Positions 1-7,754 of a stretch of DNA of 64,000 nucleotides are shown here, in pieces; position 1 is the first letter of the stretch; each line of letters starts with the position of its first letter. The notes beneath the pieces were generated by a model. The model searched no databases and was not told where the DNA came from. It saw only the letters and a list, made by a program, of their open reading frames with translations. A program made the position numbers and the translations under genes. Source of the stretch: Emticicia sp037153985 (GTDB lineage: Bacteria; Bacteroidota; Bacteroidia; Cytophagales; Spirosomataceae); assembly GCF_037153985.1 (NCBI RefSeq), contig NZ_JBBAYI010000013.1, forward strand, positions 58,555 to 122,554, read 5' to 3'.

Positions 1-772
1 GCTTTACACCTGTTTTTACCGCATTCAAATCACTGCGATTAGCTTCAGCCTGAGCCAGTAAATCGTCAAATCTTAATAAATTAAGATTAGCCAAAGGTGT
101 ATTTGCCTCGATAATAAAATGTTTTCCGGCAGTGTTTATTAGCACATTCAAATCGGCTTCATCATCAGCTATACTAACCAATAACTGTTGTTTCTCGGTG
201 TTCAGGTTAAAAAGATACGCCTTTAAACGAGCCAAATCTCTTAAAGGTACATTGCCTTTATCATACTGCTGTTGATAAAGATTTACAGTTTGCTGAAGCG
301 TTCCGATTTCATCGTCATAGACTTTTACCTGTTGTTGCAGGTAGTACAAATCATAAAAGGTAGTACGTAGTGCGTATTGCAAATCTCTTAATAACACAAG
401 CGACTGATTTTGTGCCTGTTCGGTATTCAGGCGAGCTAGTTCTACTCTTTTATTCCTTTTTCCGGCTACTTCTATTAATTGCTGAAATTGTATAAACTGC
501 TGTGCATTATTCTGGTTAAAGCCCCCTAACTCTTTCTTTTGAGTATTGTAGGGCATGTGCTCTACATAGACAGTAGGATTGGGTTTCAGACTTGCTTGTA
601 GTTCATAGGCTTTGCTTTCGCTTATGCCCATTTTAGCAGCAATTAATTGAAGATTATTACGTGTAAATTGTTCTTCGGCCTGTGGAAGTGTCAGATGGAG
701 TGTATCCTGTGCTGAAGCTAACCGAACTGTAAACAGACAAAGCCATAAAAAGGCGTAGTGAATTCGTTTCAT
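1..772 (-). CDS. TolC-family outer-membrane efflux protein, C-terminus beyond window edge
   Basis: About 257 residues can be translated before the window ends. The protein starts MKRIHYAFLWLCLF, has a signal peptide ending ...RLASA before Gln, and continues in long alpha-helical, Gln/Leu/Asn-rich stretches typical of the periplasmic barrel of TolC/CzcC-like proteins. The segment QQLIEVAGKRNKRVELA resembles the conserved region of CzcC-like members, where a Pro-Gly-Lys-Arg type turn follows the first hairpin. Such proteins form the outer-membrane exit duct of RND or ABC efflux pumps; the pump genes would lie outside the window to the left. An ATG three codons upstream (781) is an equally possible start. 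It is divergent from the FKBP gene, with a repeat-rich intergenic region between them. The family is confident; the exported substrate is unknown. Confidence 0.85.
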   Translation of the reverse strand, partial: MKRIHYAFLWLCLFTVRLASAQDTLHLTLPQAEEQFTRNNLQLIAAKMGISESKAYELQASLKPNPTVYVEHMPYNTQKKELGGFNQNNAQQFIQFQQLIEVAGKRNKRVELARLNTEQAQNQSLVLLRDLQYALRTTFYDLYYLQQQVKVYDDEIGTLQQTVNLYQQQYDKGNVPLRDLARLKAYLFNLNTEKQQLLVSIADDEADLNVLINTAGKHFIIEANTPLANLNLLRFDDLLAQAEANRSDLNAVKTGVK

Positions 773-857
773 TTTTTTCATTTTGATACAGCAAAGTTGA
801 AATGTAAGAATTATACTGAAATTAAACAGGTATTAAAAGAAGATTAAAGCAAAAGTG

Positions 858-927
858 CAATATTTAAAGCACTGAAAATCAAGCACTTACGACAATATTC
901 CTAATATTGAAATTGTATTTTTACAAT
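858..927. repeat. Cluster of CAATATT repeats and inverted repeats between tolC-like gene and FKBP gene
   Basis: In the divergent intergenic region there are three copies of CAATATT (starting 858, 893 and, as ACAATATTT, 923). Around them are inverted repeats: AGTGC at 854-858 against GCACT at 869-873; CAATATT at 893-899 against AATATTG at 903-909; and ATTGTA at 912-917 against TACAAT at 922-927. This is seen directly. A role as regulator-binding sites for either flanking gene is inference; such AT-rich motifs can also arise by chance. Confidence 0.4.
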
Positions 928-1038
928 ATTTAACATAAAAACAAAAACAAATTAAGAACTTTGTAAGACTTTCAGGGTAATACAATAATAAAAATTCTCA
1001 AGCATAAAACCTTATTAATAGCAATAAAATATACAATC

Positions 1039-1458
1039 ATGGTAAAATCAGGCGACACAGTACAAGTACATTATAAAGGCACCTTAAGTGACGGAACCGT
1101 TTTTGATAGTTCGGCAGGCCGCCAACCGTTACAGTTTACAGTTGGTAGCGGAATGGTAATTCCGGGGTTTGACTCTGGTGTTACCGGAATGGAAATTGGT
1201 GAGAAAAAATCAGTTTTTATTCCGGCAGCAGAAGCATACGGATCAGCAAGAGAAGATTTAATCTTTACATTTAACCGTCTGGAAATTCCTGACGATATTC
1301 CTTTAGAAGTAGGCATCACACTAAATATACACCGTGGGCAACAGGTTATTCCTGCCGTTGTGAAGGAAGTTACAGCCCTTAAAGTAATTATGGATGCTAA
1401 TCATGAACTTGCCGGAAAAGATTTAATTTTTGAAATTGAACTAGTAGCTGTTCAATAA
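1039..1458 (+). CDS. SlyD-like FKBP-type peptidyl-prolyl cis-trans isomerase
   Basis: A 139-residue FKBP of the SlyD type, which catalyses cis-trans isomerisation of prolyl bonds and has chaperone activity. The N-terminal FKBP part has the usual signatures: VHYKGTLSDGTVFDSS near residues 10-26 and GSGMVIPGFDSGVTGM near 37-51. From about residue 70 to 120 there is the insert-in-flap (IF) chaperone domain, and the FKBP fold closes at DLIFEIELVAVQ. No signal peptide is present, so it should be cytoplasmic. The His/Cys-rich nickel-binding tail of E. coli SlyD is absent, as in many relatives. It is a single-gene unit followed directly by a strong terminator. Confidence 0.93.
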   Translation: MVKSGDTVQVHYKGTLSDGTVFDSSAGRQPLQFTVGSGMVIPGFDSGVTGMEIGEKKSVFIPAAEAYGSAREDLIFTFNRLEIPDDIPLEVGITLNIHRGQQVIPAVVKEVTALKVIMDANHELAGKDLIFEIELVAVQ

Positions 1459-1470
1459 GTACCTCAATTT

Positions 1471-1505
1471 AGCGATAGCTCTTTGCAGAGCTATTGCTAT
1501 TTTTT
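1471..1505 (+). terminator. Intrinsic terminator of FKBP gene
   Basis: Twelve-base arms 1471-1482 and 1487-1498 pair with a single mismatch around a TTGC loop and are followed by ATTTTTT. It lies 13 bases after the FKBP stop codon. Confidence 0.85.
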
Positions 1506-1705
1506 ACTACTGTCAACACTCCTGCTTTTTTTCGCTACAACTGAGTTAATTATAACAATAGTATTTCTTTCTGTGTCTTCAAGCTGAACCACTGATAATA
1601 TAACCTATTTGTATTCTTCACGTTTTCTTTCAGGTGCAACCATCTGTTTGGTTTCCTACGTCATTCAGACAAGACAATTAACACCAACAACCAATTAAGG
1701 TAATT

Positions 1706-3208
1706 ATGAAAAAAACTAGAGTAGCGTTTTCGGTAGCTATTTTGCTATCGGTATTTTTCTTTGCGGCTTGCAGCAAAAACAGCGACCCTTCTCCCTCAGG
1801 CACCTCAGGCTCTGACGATGACAATACCGAAATACACGAAGCTGACAGCGATTATAATTGGGCTAGTACCGATATGAACACAATTACGCTTAACGGTAGT
1901 TCGGTTACCGTAGGTGGCACAGGAGCCACAGCCTCGGGCAGTAAGGTAACTATTACAAAAGCTGGAAACTATACCATTACCGGAAGCCTTACCAATGGGC
2001 AAGTTATTGTTAATACCGAAGATAAAGCCATTGTGAGACTTATCCTGAACGGAGTTGATATTACTTGTGCTAATAGTTCGCCTATTTATATTAAAAAGGC
2101 AGCAAAAACCTTGATTGTATTAGCCGAAAATACCCAGAATAAATTAACTGACGGCGCTTCGTATGTCTACGACGACATAGCCGAAGAAGAACCCAACGCC
2201 ACTATTTTCAGTAAAGACGATCTATCATTTTATGGCACAGGTACTTTAACTATAAAGGCAAATTTTGCCGATGGCATTGCCAGTAAAGACGGGCTTATTA
2301 TCAAGAGTGGCAACATTACTGTTAATGCGGCTGACGACGCTATAAGAGGGAAAGATTATTTGATTATACGTGATGGCAATATTAACGCAACGGCCAAAGC
2401 TGACGGGCTGAAATCATCGAATGACAGCGATGCTGCTTTAGGCTATATAATAATTGATAAAGGGAGTATAAACATTGACGCTGGTGATGATGCTATTCAT
2501 GCAGAAACTAAATTGACTATTAACGGCGGAGACATCAATATTATAAAGTCTTACGAAGGGCTTGAAGGCAAAGAAATTACTATTAACGACGGCATTATTC
2601 ATTTGGTTTCAAGCGATGATGGTATTAACGTTGCCGACGGTAGCGGCAATGAAGGTGGTTTTGGTGGAATGCCGGTAAGTACTTCGACAAGTGGGCTAAA
2701 CCTCTATATTAATGGCGGATATATTTATGTAAATGCCAATGGTGATGGGCTGGACTCAAATGGTTCTATTACCATGACAGGCGGCACGGTAATCGTAAAT
2801 GGCCCCACAGCAAATAATAACGGGCCTTTAGATTATGATGGCTCATTCAAAATTACAGGTGGGTATCTGGTAGCAGTGGGTAGCTCTGGCATGGCACAAT
2901 TACCGGGTACTAGTTCTACGCAGAACTCGGTGCTGGTTAATTTTACGGCTGCCCAAAACGCTGGTACGCTGATACATATCCAGAGTAACGATGGCAAAGA
3001 ACTTATAACTTTTAAACCTGCAAAGAAATATCAATCAATTGCATTTTCTTCCAAGGGGTTAGCTAATGGCAGCTATGATGCCTATCTGGGTGGGAGTTCG
3101 ACCGGAACTGAAAAGGATGGTCTATATACCAATGGTGCCTATACTAGTGGCACTAAAAATACAAGTTTTACGGTTTCGAGCGTAGTAACGAAAGTGAATG
3201 CCCGTTGA
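1706..3208 (+). CDS. Carbohydrate-binding beta-helix lipoprotein (Cthe_2159-like)
   Basis: A 500-residue predicted lipoprotein. The signal peptide ends in the lipobox FAAC, with the lipidated cysteine at residue 22, followed by a Ser/Asp-rich linker to about residue 45. The rest is a run of short beta-strands rich in Asn, Gly, Asp and Ile with recurring DGI/DAI/DGL turns (for example FADGIASKDGL, ADDAIRGKD, GDDAIHAE, SSDDGINVADGSG). This matches the right-handed beta-helix domain of Cthe_2159, described as a polygalacturonate-binding family, often annotated 'carbohydrate-binding domain-containing protein'. A surface glycan-binding role is inferred from the family. The gene stands alone and has its own terminator. 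No catalytic residues can be assigned. Confidence 0.82.
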   Translation: MKKTRVAFSVAILLSVFFFAACSKNSDPSPSGTSGSDDDNTEIHEADSDYNWASTDMNTITLNGSSVTVGGTGATASGSKVTITKAGNYTITGSLTNGQVIVNTEDKAIVRLILNGVDITCANSSPIYIKKAAKTLIVLAENTQNKLTDGASYVYDDIAEEEPNATIFSKDDLSFYGTGTLTIKANFADGIASKDGLIIKSGNITVNAADDAIRGKDYLIIRDGNINATAKADGLKSSNDSDAALGYIIIDKGSINIDAGDDAIHAETKLTINGGDINIIKSYEGLEGKEITINDGIIHLVSSDDGINVADGSGNEGGFGGMPVSTSTSGLNLYINGGYIYVNANGDGLDSNGSITMTGGTVIVNGPTANNNGPLDYDGSFKITGGYLVAVGSSGMAQLPGTSSTQNSVLVNFTAAQNAGTLIHIQSNDGKELITFKPAKKYQSIAFSSKGLANGSYDAYLGGSSTGTEKDGLYTNGAYTSGTKNTSFTVSSVVTKVNAR

Positions 3209-3230
3209 TAAACAACCGATTATACCGATT

Positions 3231-3259
3231 GATGGTTGGTTATTATCAACCATCTTTTT
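3231..3259 (+). terminator. Intrinsic terminator of the beta-helix lipoprotein gene
   Basis: GATGGTTG (3231-3238) pairs perfectly with CAACCATC (3247-3254) and is followed by TTTTT. It lies 22 bases after the stop codon. The rest of 3260-3515 holds no convincing gene; only a promoter -7 element for the next gene is visible. Confidence 0.75.
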
Positions 3260-3465
3260 CGTACTAGAATAACGTCAAATCTTCGGCTGTTTTCATCTGA
3301 GTATGGTTATTTTCAGTAGTATTTTTACTTATTTCCACACAATTTACAGGCTATTTGTATGCTTGAATCATCCTCTTCAACATACCAGAAAATGGGCTAA
3401 AAAACTTGTCGCAAATAGCCCTTTTATTGGCGTATTCAACCACCACAAGAATAAAACTGATGCCT

Positions 3466-3473
3466 TAAATTTG
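3466..3473 (+). promoter_or_regulatory. Putative promoter -7 element for VOC gene
   Basis: TAAATTTG matches the Bacteroidota -7 consensus TAnnTTTG and lies 42 bases before the VOC start. No TTTG is visible at the -33 position, so confidence is moderate. Confidence 0.45.
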
Positions 3474-3515
3474 TATTGTAATTAATCCATTAAACAACAT
3501 AAAACAATCAACACA

Positions 3516-3926
3516 ATGGCAACTAAAATTTTTGTAAACTTACCCGTTCAAGACCTGCCAAAAGCAATTGATTTCTTTAACAAGTTAGGATATTCGTTTA
3601 ATCCACAATTTACGAACGAAGATGCAGCCTGTATGATTATTGAGGAAGGAAGCATTTATGCAATGCTGCTGACCCATAAACATTTCAAGTCGTTTATCGA
3701 TAAAGATATTACCGATACAAAACAATCGGTTGAGGCAATTATTGCACTTGAGATGCCAAGTAAGGAAAAAGTTGACGAAATTGTAAGCAAAGCTCTGGAG
3801 GCAGGTGGAACCCGATACCGAGACCTAACAGACATGGGCTGGATGTATCAGGATAGTTTTGCCGATTTAGACGGGCATAAGTGGGAAGTATTCTATATAG
3901 ACCCTAGCGGTTTTCCGCAAGCATAA
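3516..3926 (+). CDS. VOC-superfamily (glyoxalase/bleomycin-resistance fold) protein
   Basis: A 136-residue protein with the paired beta-alpha-beta-beta-beta modules of the vicinal oxygen chelate superfamily. The first module begins KIFVNLPVQDLPKAIDFFNKLGY and the second ends in DSFADLDGHKWEVFYIDP, the usual C-terminal strand with its conserved Glu. The superfamily includes glyoxalases, dioxygenases and antibiotic-binding proteins. This short single-domain type is a common, uncharacterised subgroup in Bacteroidota, so no substrate can be named. It is followed after 67 bases by a DoxX-like gene and then a GyrI-like gene on the same strand, probably one transcription unit. Confidence 0.88.
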   Translation: MATKIFVNLPVQDLPKAIDFFNKLGYSFNPQFTNEDAACMIIEEGSIYAMLLTHKHFKSFIDKDITDTKQSVEAIIALEMPSKEKVDEIVSKALEAGGTRYRDLTDMGWMYQDSFADLDGHKWEVFYIDPSGFPQA

Positions 3927-3993
3927 CCTAACAGGCCACACACAGTTTTTTAACACTAAAGCCAATTATTACTTTTAAACATTACCAACAATC

Positions 3994-4356
3994 ATGAAGA
4001 AGAACAAGATTATTTTCTGGGTAGCTACTGCCATTATTTTTCTATGGGAAGGTGTTATGCCTGCTCTCACCTCACAAACCGATTTAGCCAAAGAAGGTAT
4101 CAGTCACTTGGGATATCCTGCTTATTTCGGCATAATGCTTACCGTCTATAAAGTACTTGGCTCATTGGCTATTATATTGCCCATAGTACCCGCCCGAATT
4201 AAAGAATGGGCTTATGCCGGTTTAAGTTTCTCTTTAATTTCAGCTTTTATAAGCCATTGGGCAGTTGATGGTTTCAATGCACAAACTCCATTTCCGTTGG
4301 CAATTCTGGCTATATTAATGGTCTCTTATACTTATTACCATAAAATTGAAGCTTAA
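3994..4356 (+). CDS. DoxX-like small membrane protein
   Basis: A 120-residue protein with four hydrophobic segments (about residues 6-22, 42-62, 68-86 and 98-115), beginning MKKNKIIFWVATAIIFLWEG. The pattern of short helices with a Gly/Tyr loop (ISHLGYPAYFGIMLTVYKVLG) is that of the DoxX-like family. Its members are small inner-membrane proteins of largely unknown function, sometimes associated with redox or thiol stress. It ends four bases before the next start codon, so the two genes are almost certainly co-transcribed. Confidence 0.85.
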   Translation: MKKNKIIFWVATAIIFLWEGVMPALTSQTDLAKEGISHLGYPAYFGIMLTVYKVLGSLAIILPIVPARIKEWAYAGLSFSLISAFISHWAVDGFNAQTPFPLAILAILMVSYTYYHKIEA

Positions 4357-4360
4357 GCAA

Positions 4361-4771
4361 ATGGAAACATATAGCTTAGAGGCTGATATAGTAGTGAGGT
4401 ATGTTACTGCACATTCGTTTCCAGACGGTGTACTGGCAGCACACCAGTTGTTACATAAATTAATAGGGAAACCAGATGGCAGAAAATACTTTGGTATTTC
4501 GTTTCCGAATCATGAGGGAATAATTATATACAAAGCGGCAGCCGAAGCGTTAAAAAAAGACTCAGAGCAACTGCAAACTCTTGAAACTTATGTTATCAGA
4601 AAAGGAGATTATATCTATGCTGATATTCATCATTATATGAAAGATGTTTCAGGTATTGGTAAAACCTTTCAAAACCTTTTAGCCAACCCACGTATAGACC
4701 CTAACGGTGCTTGCATTGAATGGTATCTGAACGATACTGATGTCAGATGTATGGTACGTTTAGCCGACTGA
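4361..4771 (+). CDS. Uncharacterised protein resembling GyrI-like effector-binding domains
   Basis: A 136-residue soluble protein starting at the ATG at 4361; the in-frame TTG at 4346 overlaps the upstream gene and is less likely. The order of strands and helices, with FPDGVLAAHQLLHKLIG near the start and the ending NGACIEWYLNDTDVRCMVRLAD, resembles the single-domain GyrI/AraC effector-binding-like proteins common in Bacteroidota and often labelled 'transcriptional regulator' though they have no DNA-binding domain. I see no HTH here. A small-ligand-binding role is only an inference. It closes the VOC/DoxX trio. Confidence 0.7.
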   Translation: METYSLEADIVVRYVTAHSFPDGVLAAHQLLHKLIGKPDGRKYFGISFPNHEGIIIYKAAAEALKKDSEQLQTLETYVIRKGDYIYADIHHYMKDVSGIGKTFQNLLANPRIDPNGACIEWYLNDTDVRCMVRLAD

Positions 4772-4810
4772 TTATATTTCGATTTAACACCATTCCTATA
4801 CAAAATAATG

Positions 4811-4842
4811 AAAAAAAAGAGGCGAACATCATGTTCGCCTCT
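4811..4842 (-). terminator. alaS: Intrinsic terminator of alaS
   Basis: AGAGGCGAAC (4818-4827) pairs perfectly with GTTCGCCTCT (4833-4842) around ATCAT. On the minus strand it is followed by an eight-base T run (A run 4811-4818). It lies just after the alaS stop and also separates the convergent GyrI-like gene. Confidence 0.88.
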
Positions 4843-4846
4843 CGCT

Positions 4847-7492
4847 TTATATCAGACTTTTGCCTTTTTCGATGGCTCTTTCCAGACCGCCTAAATCACT
4901 TCCTCCAGCTGTTGCAAAATATGGCTGGCCACCGCCGCCACCTTTCATTTCTTTGGCTAATTCTTTAACGATATTACCTGCATGAAGATTTTTCTCTTTC
5001 ATTACCTCTTCGTCAATAATAACGGCTAACTGTGGTTTACCGCCTATTTCAGCCCCCAATACTCCATAAAAATTACTTACCTGATTTCTTAATTCAAAGG
5101 CCAGTTGTTTCAGTGCATCAGCCGAAGGTACTGTTACTTTCGCAGTTAATACATGAATACCATTAATAGCTTCTACTTGTTCTATTAACTGTTTTTTCAA
5201 TTCTTGCAGTTTTTCGTTTTCCAGCACTTCAACTTTTTTCTGAAGGGCCGATTTTTCAGCAATGAGATTTTCGATGGCTTTTAATAAATCGGCAGGATTT
5301 TTCAGTAAAGAAGCTATTTCGTCTTTTACTCTTAAATCTTCTTTTATTTTCTCCATTGCTTTTTCCCCTGTCAACGCCTCAACCCTACGTACACCCGCAG
5401 CTACTGAACCTTCCGACACAAATTTAAAAAGACCAATTTGGCCCGTTGACGGCACGTGTGTACCACCACATAACTCAACAGAAAACTGAGGGTCAAAAAT
5501 AACCACACGCACAAAATCGCCATATTTTTCGCCGAAGGTTGCTGTTGCACCCAATGCAATAGCCTCATTAATAGGCATATTTACTTTAGTTTCAAGAACG
5601 ATATTTTCGCGGATTTTCTCATTGACAATATCTTCAATCTGAGCAAGTTCTTCATCAGTTACTTTGGCGAAATGCGAGAAGTCGAAACGTGTCACGTTAT
5701 CGTCCTGATAAGAACCTTTCTGCACGATATGATTTCCTAAAACCTTACGCATAGCAGCCAGCATCAAGTGTGTAGCCGTATGGTTTGCCATAATTTTACG
5801 ATGGCGCGTTTCTTCTACATGTGCTACTACTACTGTGGCATTGTTCAGGATTTCTTCCAGATTTTTATCTCTGGAAATATGAATAAACAAATCGTTTTCT
5901 TTCTTGGTATCCGCAATAACAATAGCATGATTTCCGATAACAATTGTACCAGTATCGCCAACCTGTCCGCCCATTTCGGCATAGAAAGGAGTTTTATCTA
6001 AAACAATATGGTATTCTTCGCCTGCTTTGGTTTTTACTTTACGATACTTAACCACCTGCGCCTCGGCTGAAAGTTGTTCATATCCTACAAATTCAAATTC
6101 ATCACCTTCATTAAGTTCTACCCAGTCGGTTGCTTCTTTAGCTGAATCCTTACGCGAGCGGTCTTTTTGCACTTGTAATGCTTTCTGGAAGCCTTCTTCA
6201 TCAATTTTATAGCCTTTTTCACGGGCAATCAAAGCTGTGAGGTCAGAAGGGAAACCATAGGTATCGCTTAGCTCAAATACCTGTTCGCCGGCAATGGTTT
6301 TATCAGCACTGCTTCCTATAATAACATCGAGGCGTTTCAAGCCTGTTTCTAATGTACGCAGGAATGTTTTTTCTTCTTCTTCAATTACCTTAGCTACAAA
6401 TTCTTGTTGTGCTTTTAACTCAGGGAAAACATCGGCAAACTGGTCGGCCAATACAGGCACCAGCTTGGTTAAAAATGGCTCGCTGAAACCTAAATAAGAA
6501 TAACCATAACGCACAGCACGGCGCAAAATACGACGAATAACATAGCCGGCCTTGGCGTTAGATGGTAACTGACCGTCGGCAATGGTAAAGGCAACTGCAC
6601 GAATGTGGTCTGCAATGACACGCATGGCTACATCGATATAACTACTTGACGACAAGGTGCCGTTTTCGCCATATTTTTTGCCCGACATCTGCTCAATTAC
6701 CTGAATAGTATTCTGGAAAATATCAGTATCGTAATTAGATTGTTTACCTTGAATAGCCATACAAAGGCGTTCAAAGCCCATACCTGTATCAACGTGCTTG
6801 GCAGGCAACAAAACCAACGATTTATCGGCTTTGCGTTCAAATTGCATAAATACGTTATTCCAGATTTCAATTACCTGTGGGTGGTCTTTGTTTACAAGGT
6901 CTTTACCGCTTTGTTTATTTACTTCATCCTGACCACGTAAATCGATATGGATTTCAGAGCAAGGGCCGCAGGGGCCAGTATCGCCCATTTCCCAGAAATT
7001 ATCTTTTTTATTTCCAAGAATAATACGGTTTTCATCGCCTATGAGTGCTTTCCATATATCGTATGCTTCTTGGTCAAAAGGTACTCCTTCTTCTTCATTT
7101 CCTTCAAAAACCGACACGTAAATTCTGTCTTTAGGCAATTTATATACTTCTGTTAGTAATTCCCAAGACCAAGCTAATGCTTCTTTTTTGAAATAATCAC
7201 CAAACGACCAGTTACCCAGCATTTCAAACATGGTATGGTGGTATGTATCAAAACCTACATCTTCGAGGTCGTTGTGTTTTCCGCTTACCCGTAGACATTT
7301 CTGAGTATCCGCAATACGTTTGGCGGGCGGTGTTCCATTGCCCAAAAAGAAATCTTTAAACTGCGCCATACCTGAGTTGTTAAACATCAATGTTGGGTCG
7401 TTTTTTGCCACAAGTGGAGCCGACGGGACAATCAAATGCCCTTTACTACGGAAAAAGTCTAAAAAAGCCTTACGAATTTCGTGCGAAGTCAT
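4847..7492 (-). CDS. alaS: Alanine--tRNA ligase
   Basis: An 881-residue class II synthetase that charges tRNA-Ala with alanine in the cytoplasm. The start MTSHEIRKAFLDFFRSKGHLIVPSAPLV and the motif-2/3 region (FNNSGMAQFKDFFLG, and YHHTMFEMLGNWSFGDYFK) are diagnostic. The editing domain carries the zinc-site motifs HTATH and CGGTH, and the C-terminal C-Ala/DHHA1-type domain ends KGGGGGQPYFATAGG. The length is normal for the family. The gene is monocistronic: there are 262 bases to the next gene upstream and a strong terminator downstream. A possible -7 element lies at 7664-7671, about 170 bases upstream. Confidence 0.98.
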   Translation of the reverse strand: MTSHEIRKAFLDFFRSKGHLIVPSAPLVAKNDPTLMFNNSGMAQFKDFFLGNGTPPAKRIADTQKCLRVSGKHNDLEDVGFDTYHHTMFEMLGNWSFGDYFKKEALAWSWELLTEVYKLPKDRIYVSVFEGNEEEGVPFDQEAYDIWKALIGDENRIILGNKKDNFWEMGDTGPCGPCSEIHIDLRGQDEVNKQSGKDLVNKDHPQVIEIWNNVFMQFERKADKSLVLLPAKHVDTGMGFERLCMAIQGKQSNYDTDIFQNTIQVIEQMSGKKYGENGTLSSSSYIDVAMRVIADHIRAVAFTIADGQLPSNAKAGYVIRRILRRAVRYGYSYLGFSEPFLTKLVPVLADQFADVFPELKAQQEFVAKVIEEEEKTFLRTLETGLKRLDVIIGSSADKTIAGEQVFELSDTYGFPSDLTALIAREKGYKIDEEGFQKALQVQKDRSRKDSAKEATDWVELNEGDEFEFVGYEQLSAEAQVVKYRKVKTKAGEEYHIVLDKTPFYAEMGGQVGDTGTIVIGNHAIVIADTKKENDLFIHISRDKNLEEILNNATVVVAHVEETRHRKIMANHTATHLMLAAMRKVLGNHIVQKGSYQDDNVTRFDFSHFAKVTDEELAQIEDIVNEKIRENIVLETKVNMPINEAIALGATATFGEKYGDFVRVVIFDPQFSVELCGGTHVPSTGQIGLFKFVSEGSVAAGVRRVEALTGEKAMEKIKEDLRVKDEIASLLKNPADLLKAIENLIAEKSALQKKVEVLENEKLQELKKQLIEQVEAINGIHVLTAKVTVPSADALKQLAFELRNQVSNFYGVLGAEIGGKPQLAVIIDEEVMKEKNLHAGNIVKELAKEMKGGGGGQPYFATAGGSDLGGLERAIEKGKSLI

Positions 7493-7663
7493 ATCTACGT
7501 ATTAATAAATTGTGAATAAGCGGGTTTCATTACCTTGAAAATGTTTCTGTCAGATTCTTTTTTTCAGGTCCGAATTATTTTATTCCCGCTGCAAAAGTTT
7601 GCAGTATTAGTCCTGTAAACTTCTTTGTTTATTATCAATAGTTTGTTCTATTGATTAAGGCTG

Positions 7664-7671
7664 CAAATTTA
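7664..7671 (-). promoter_or_regulatory. Possible -7 element upstream of alaS
   Basis: On the minus strand the sequence reads TAAATTTG, a match to TAnnTTTG. No -33 TTTG is spaced correctly, and the distance to alaS would leave a leader of about 160 bases. I saw no T-box-like structure in that leader. Confidence 0.3.
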
Positions 7672-7754
7672 GTTTAAATTATAAACTATTTGAAGTGTTC
7701 TATTAATAAAAACAACACTTGAAACTTATATACACGAAGTTCCAAGCAATTGCT

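Noticed and set aside
3303..3485. A 60-codon open frame upstream of the VOC gene
   Set aside because: It has no recognisable domain, odd composition, and its 3' end covers the VOC promoter -7 element.
7493..7754. T-box or other leader RNA upstream of alaS
   Set aside because: No specifier stem or T-box sequence could be recognised, and T-boxes are not expected in this phylum.
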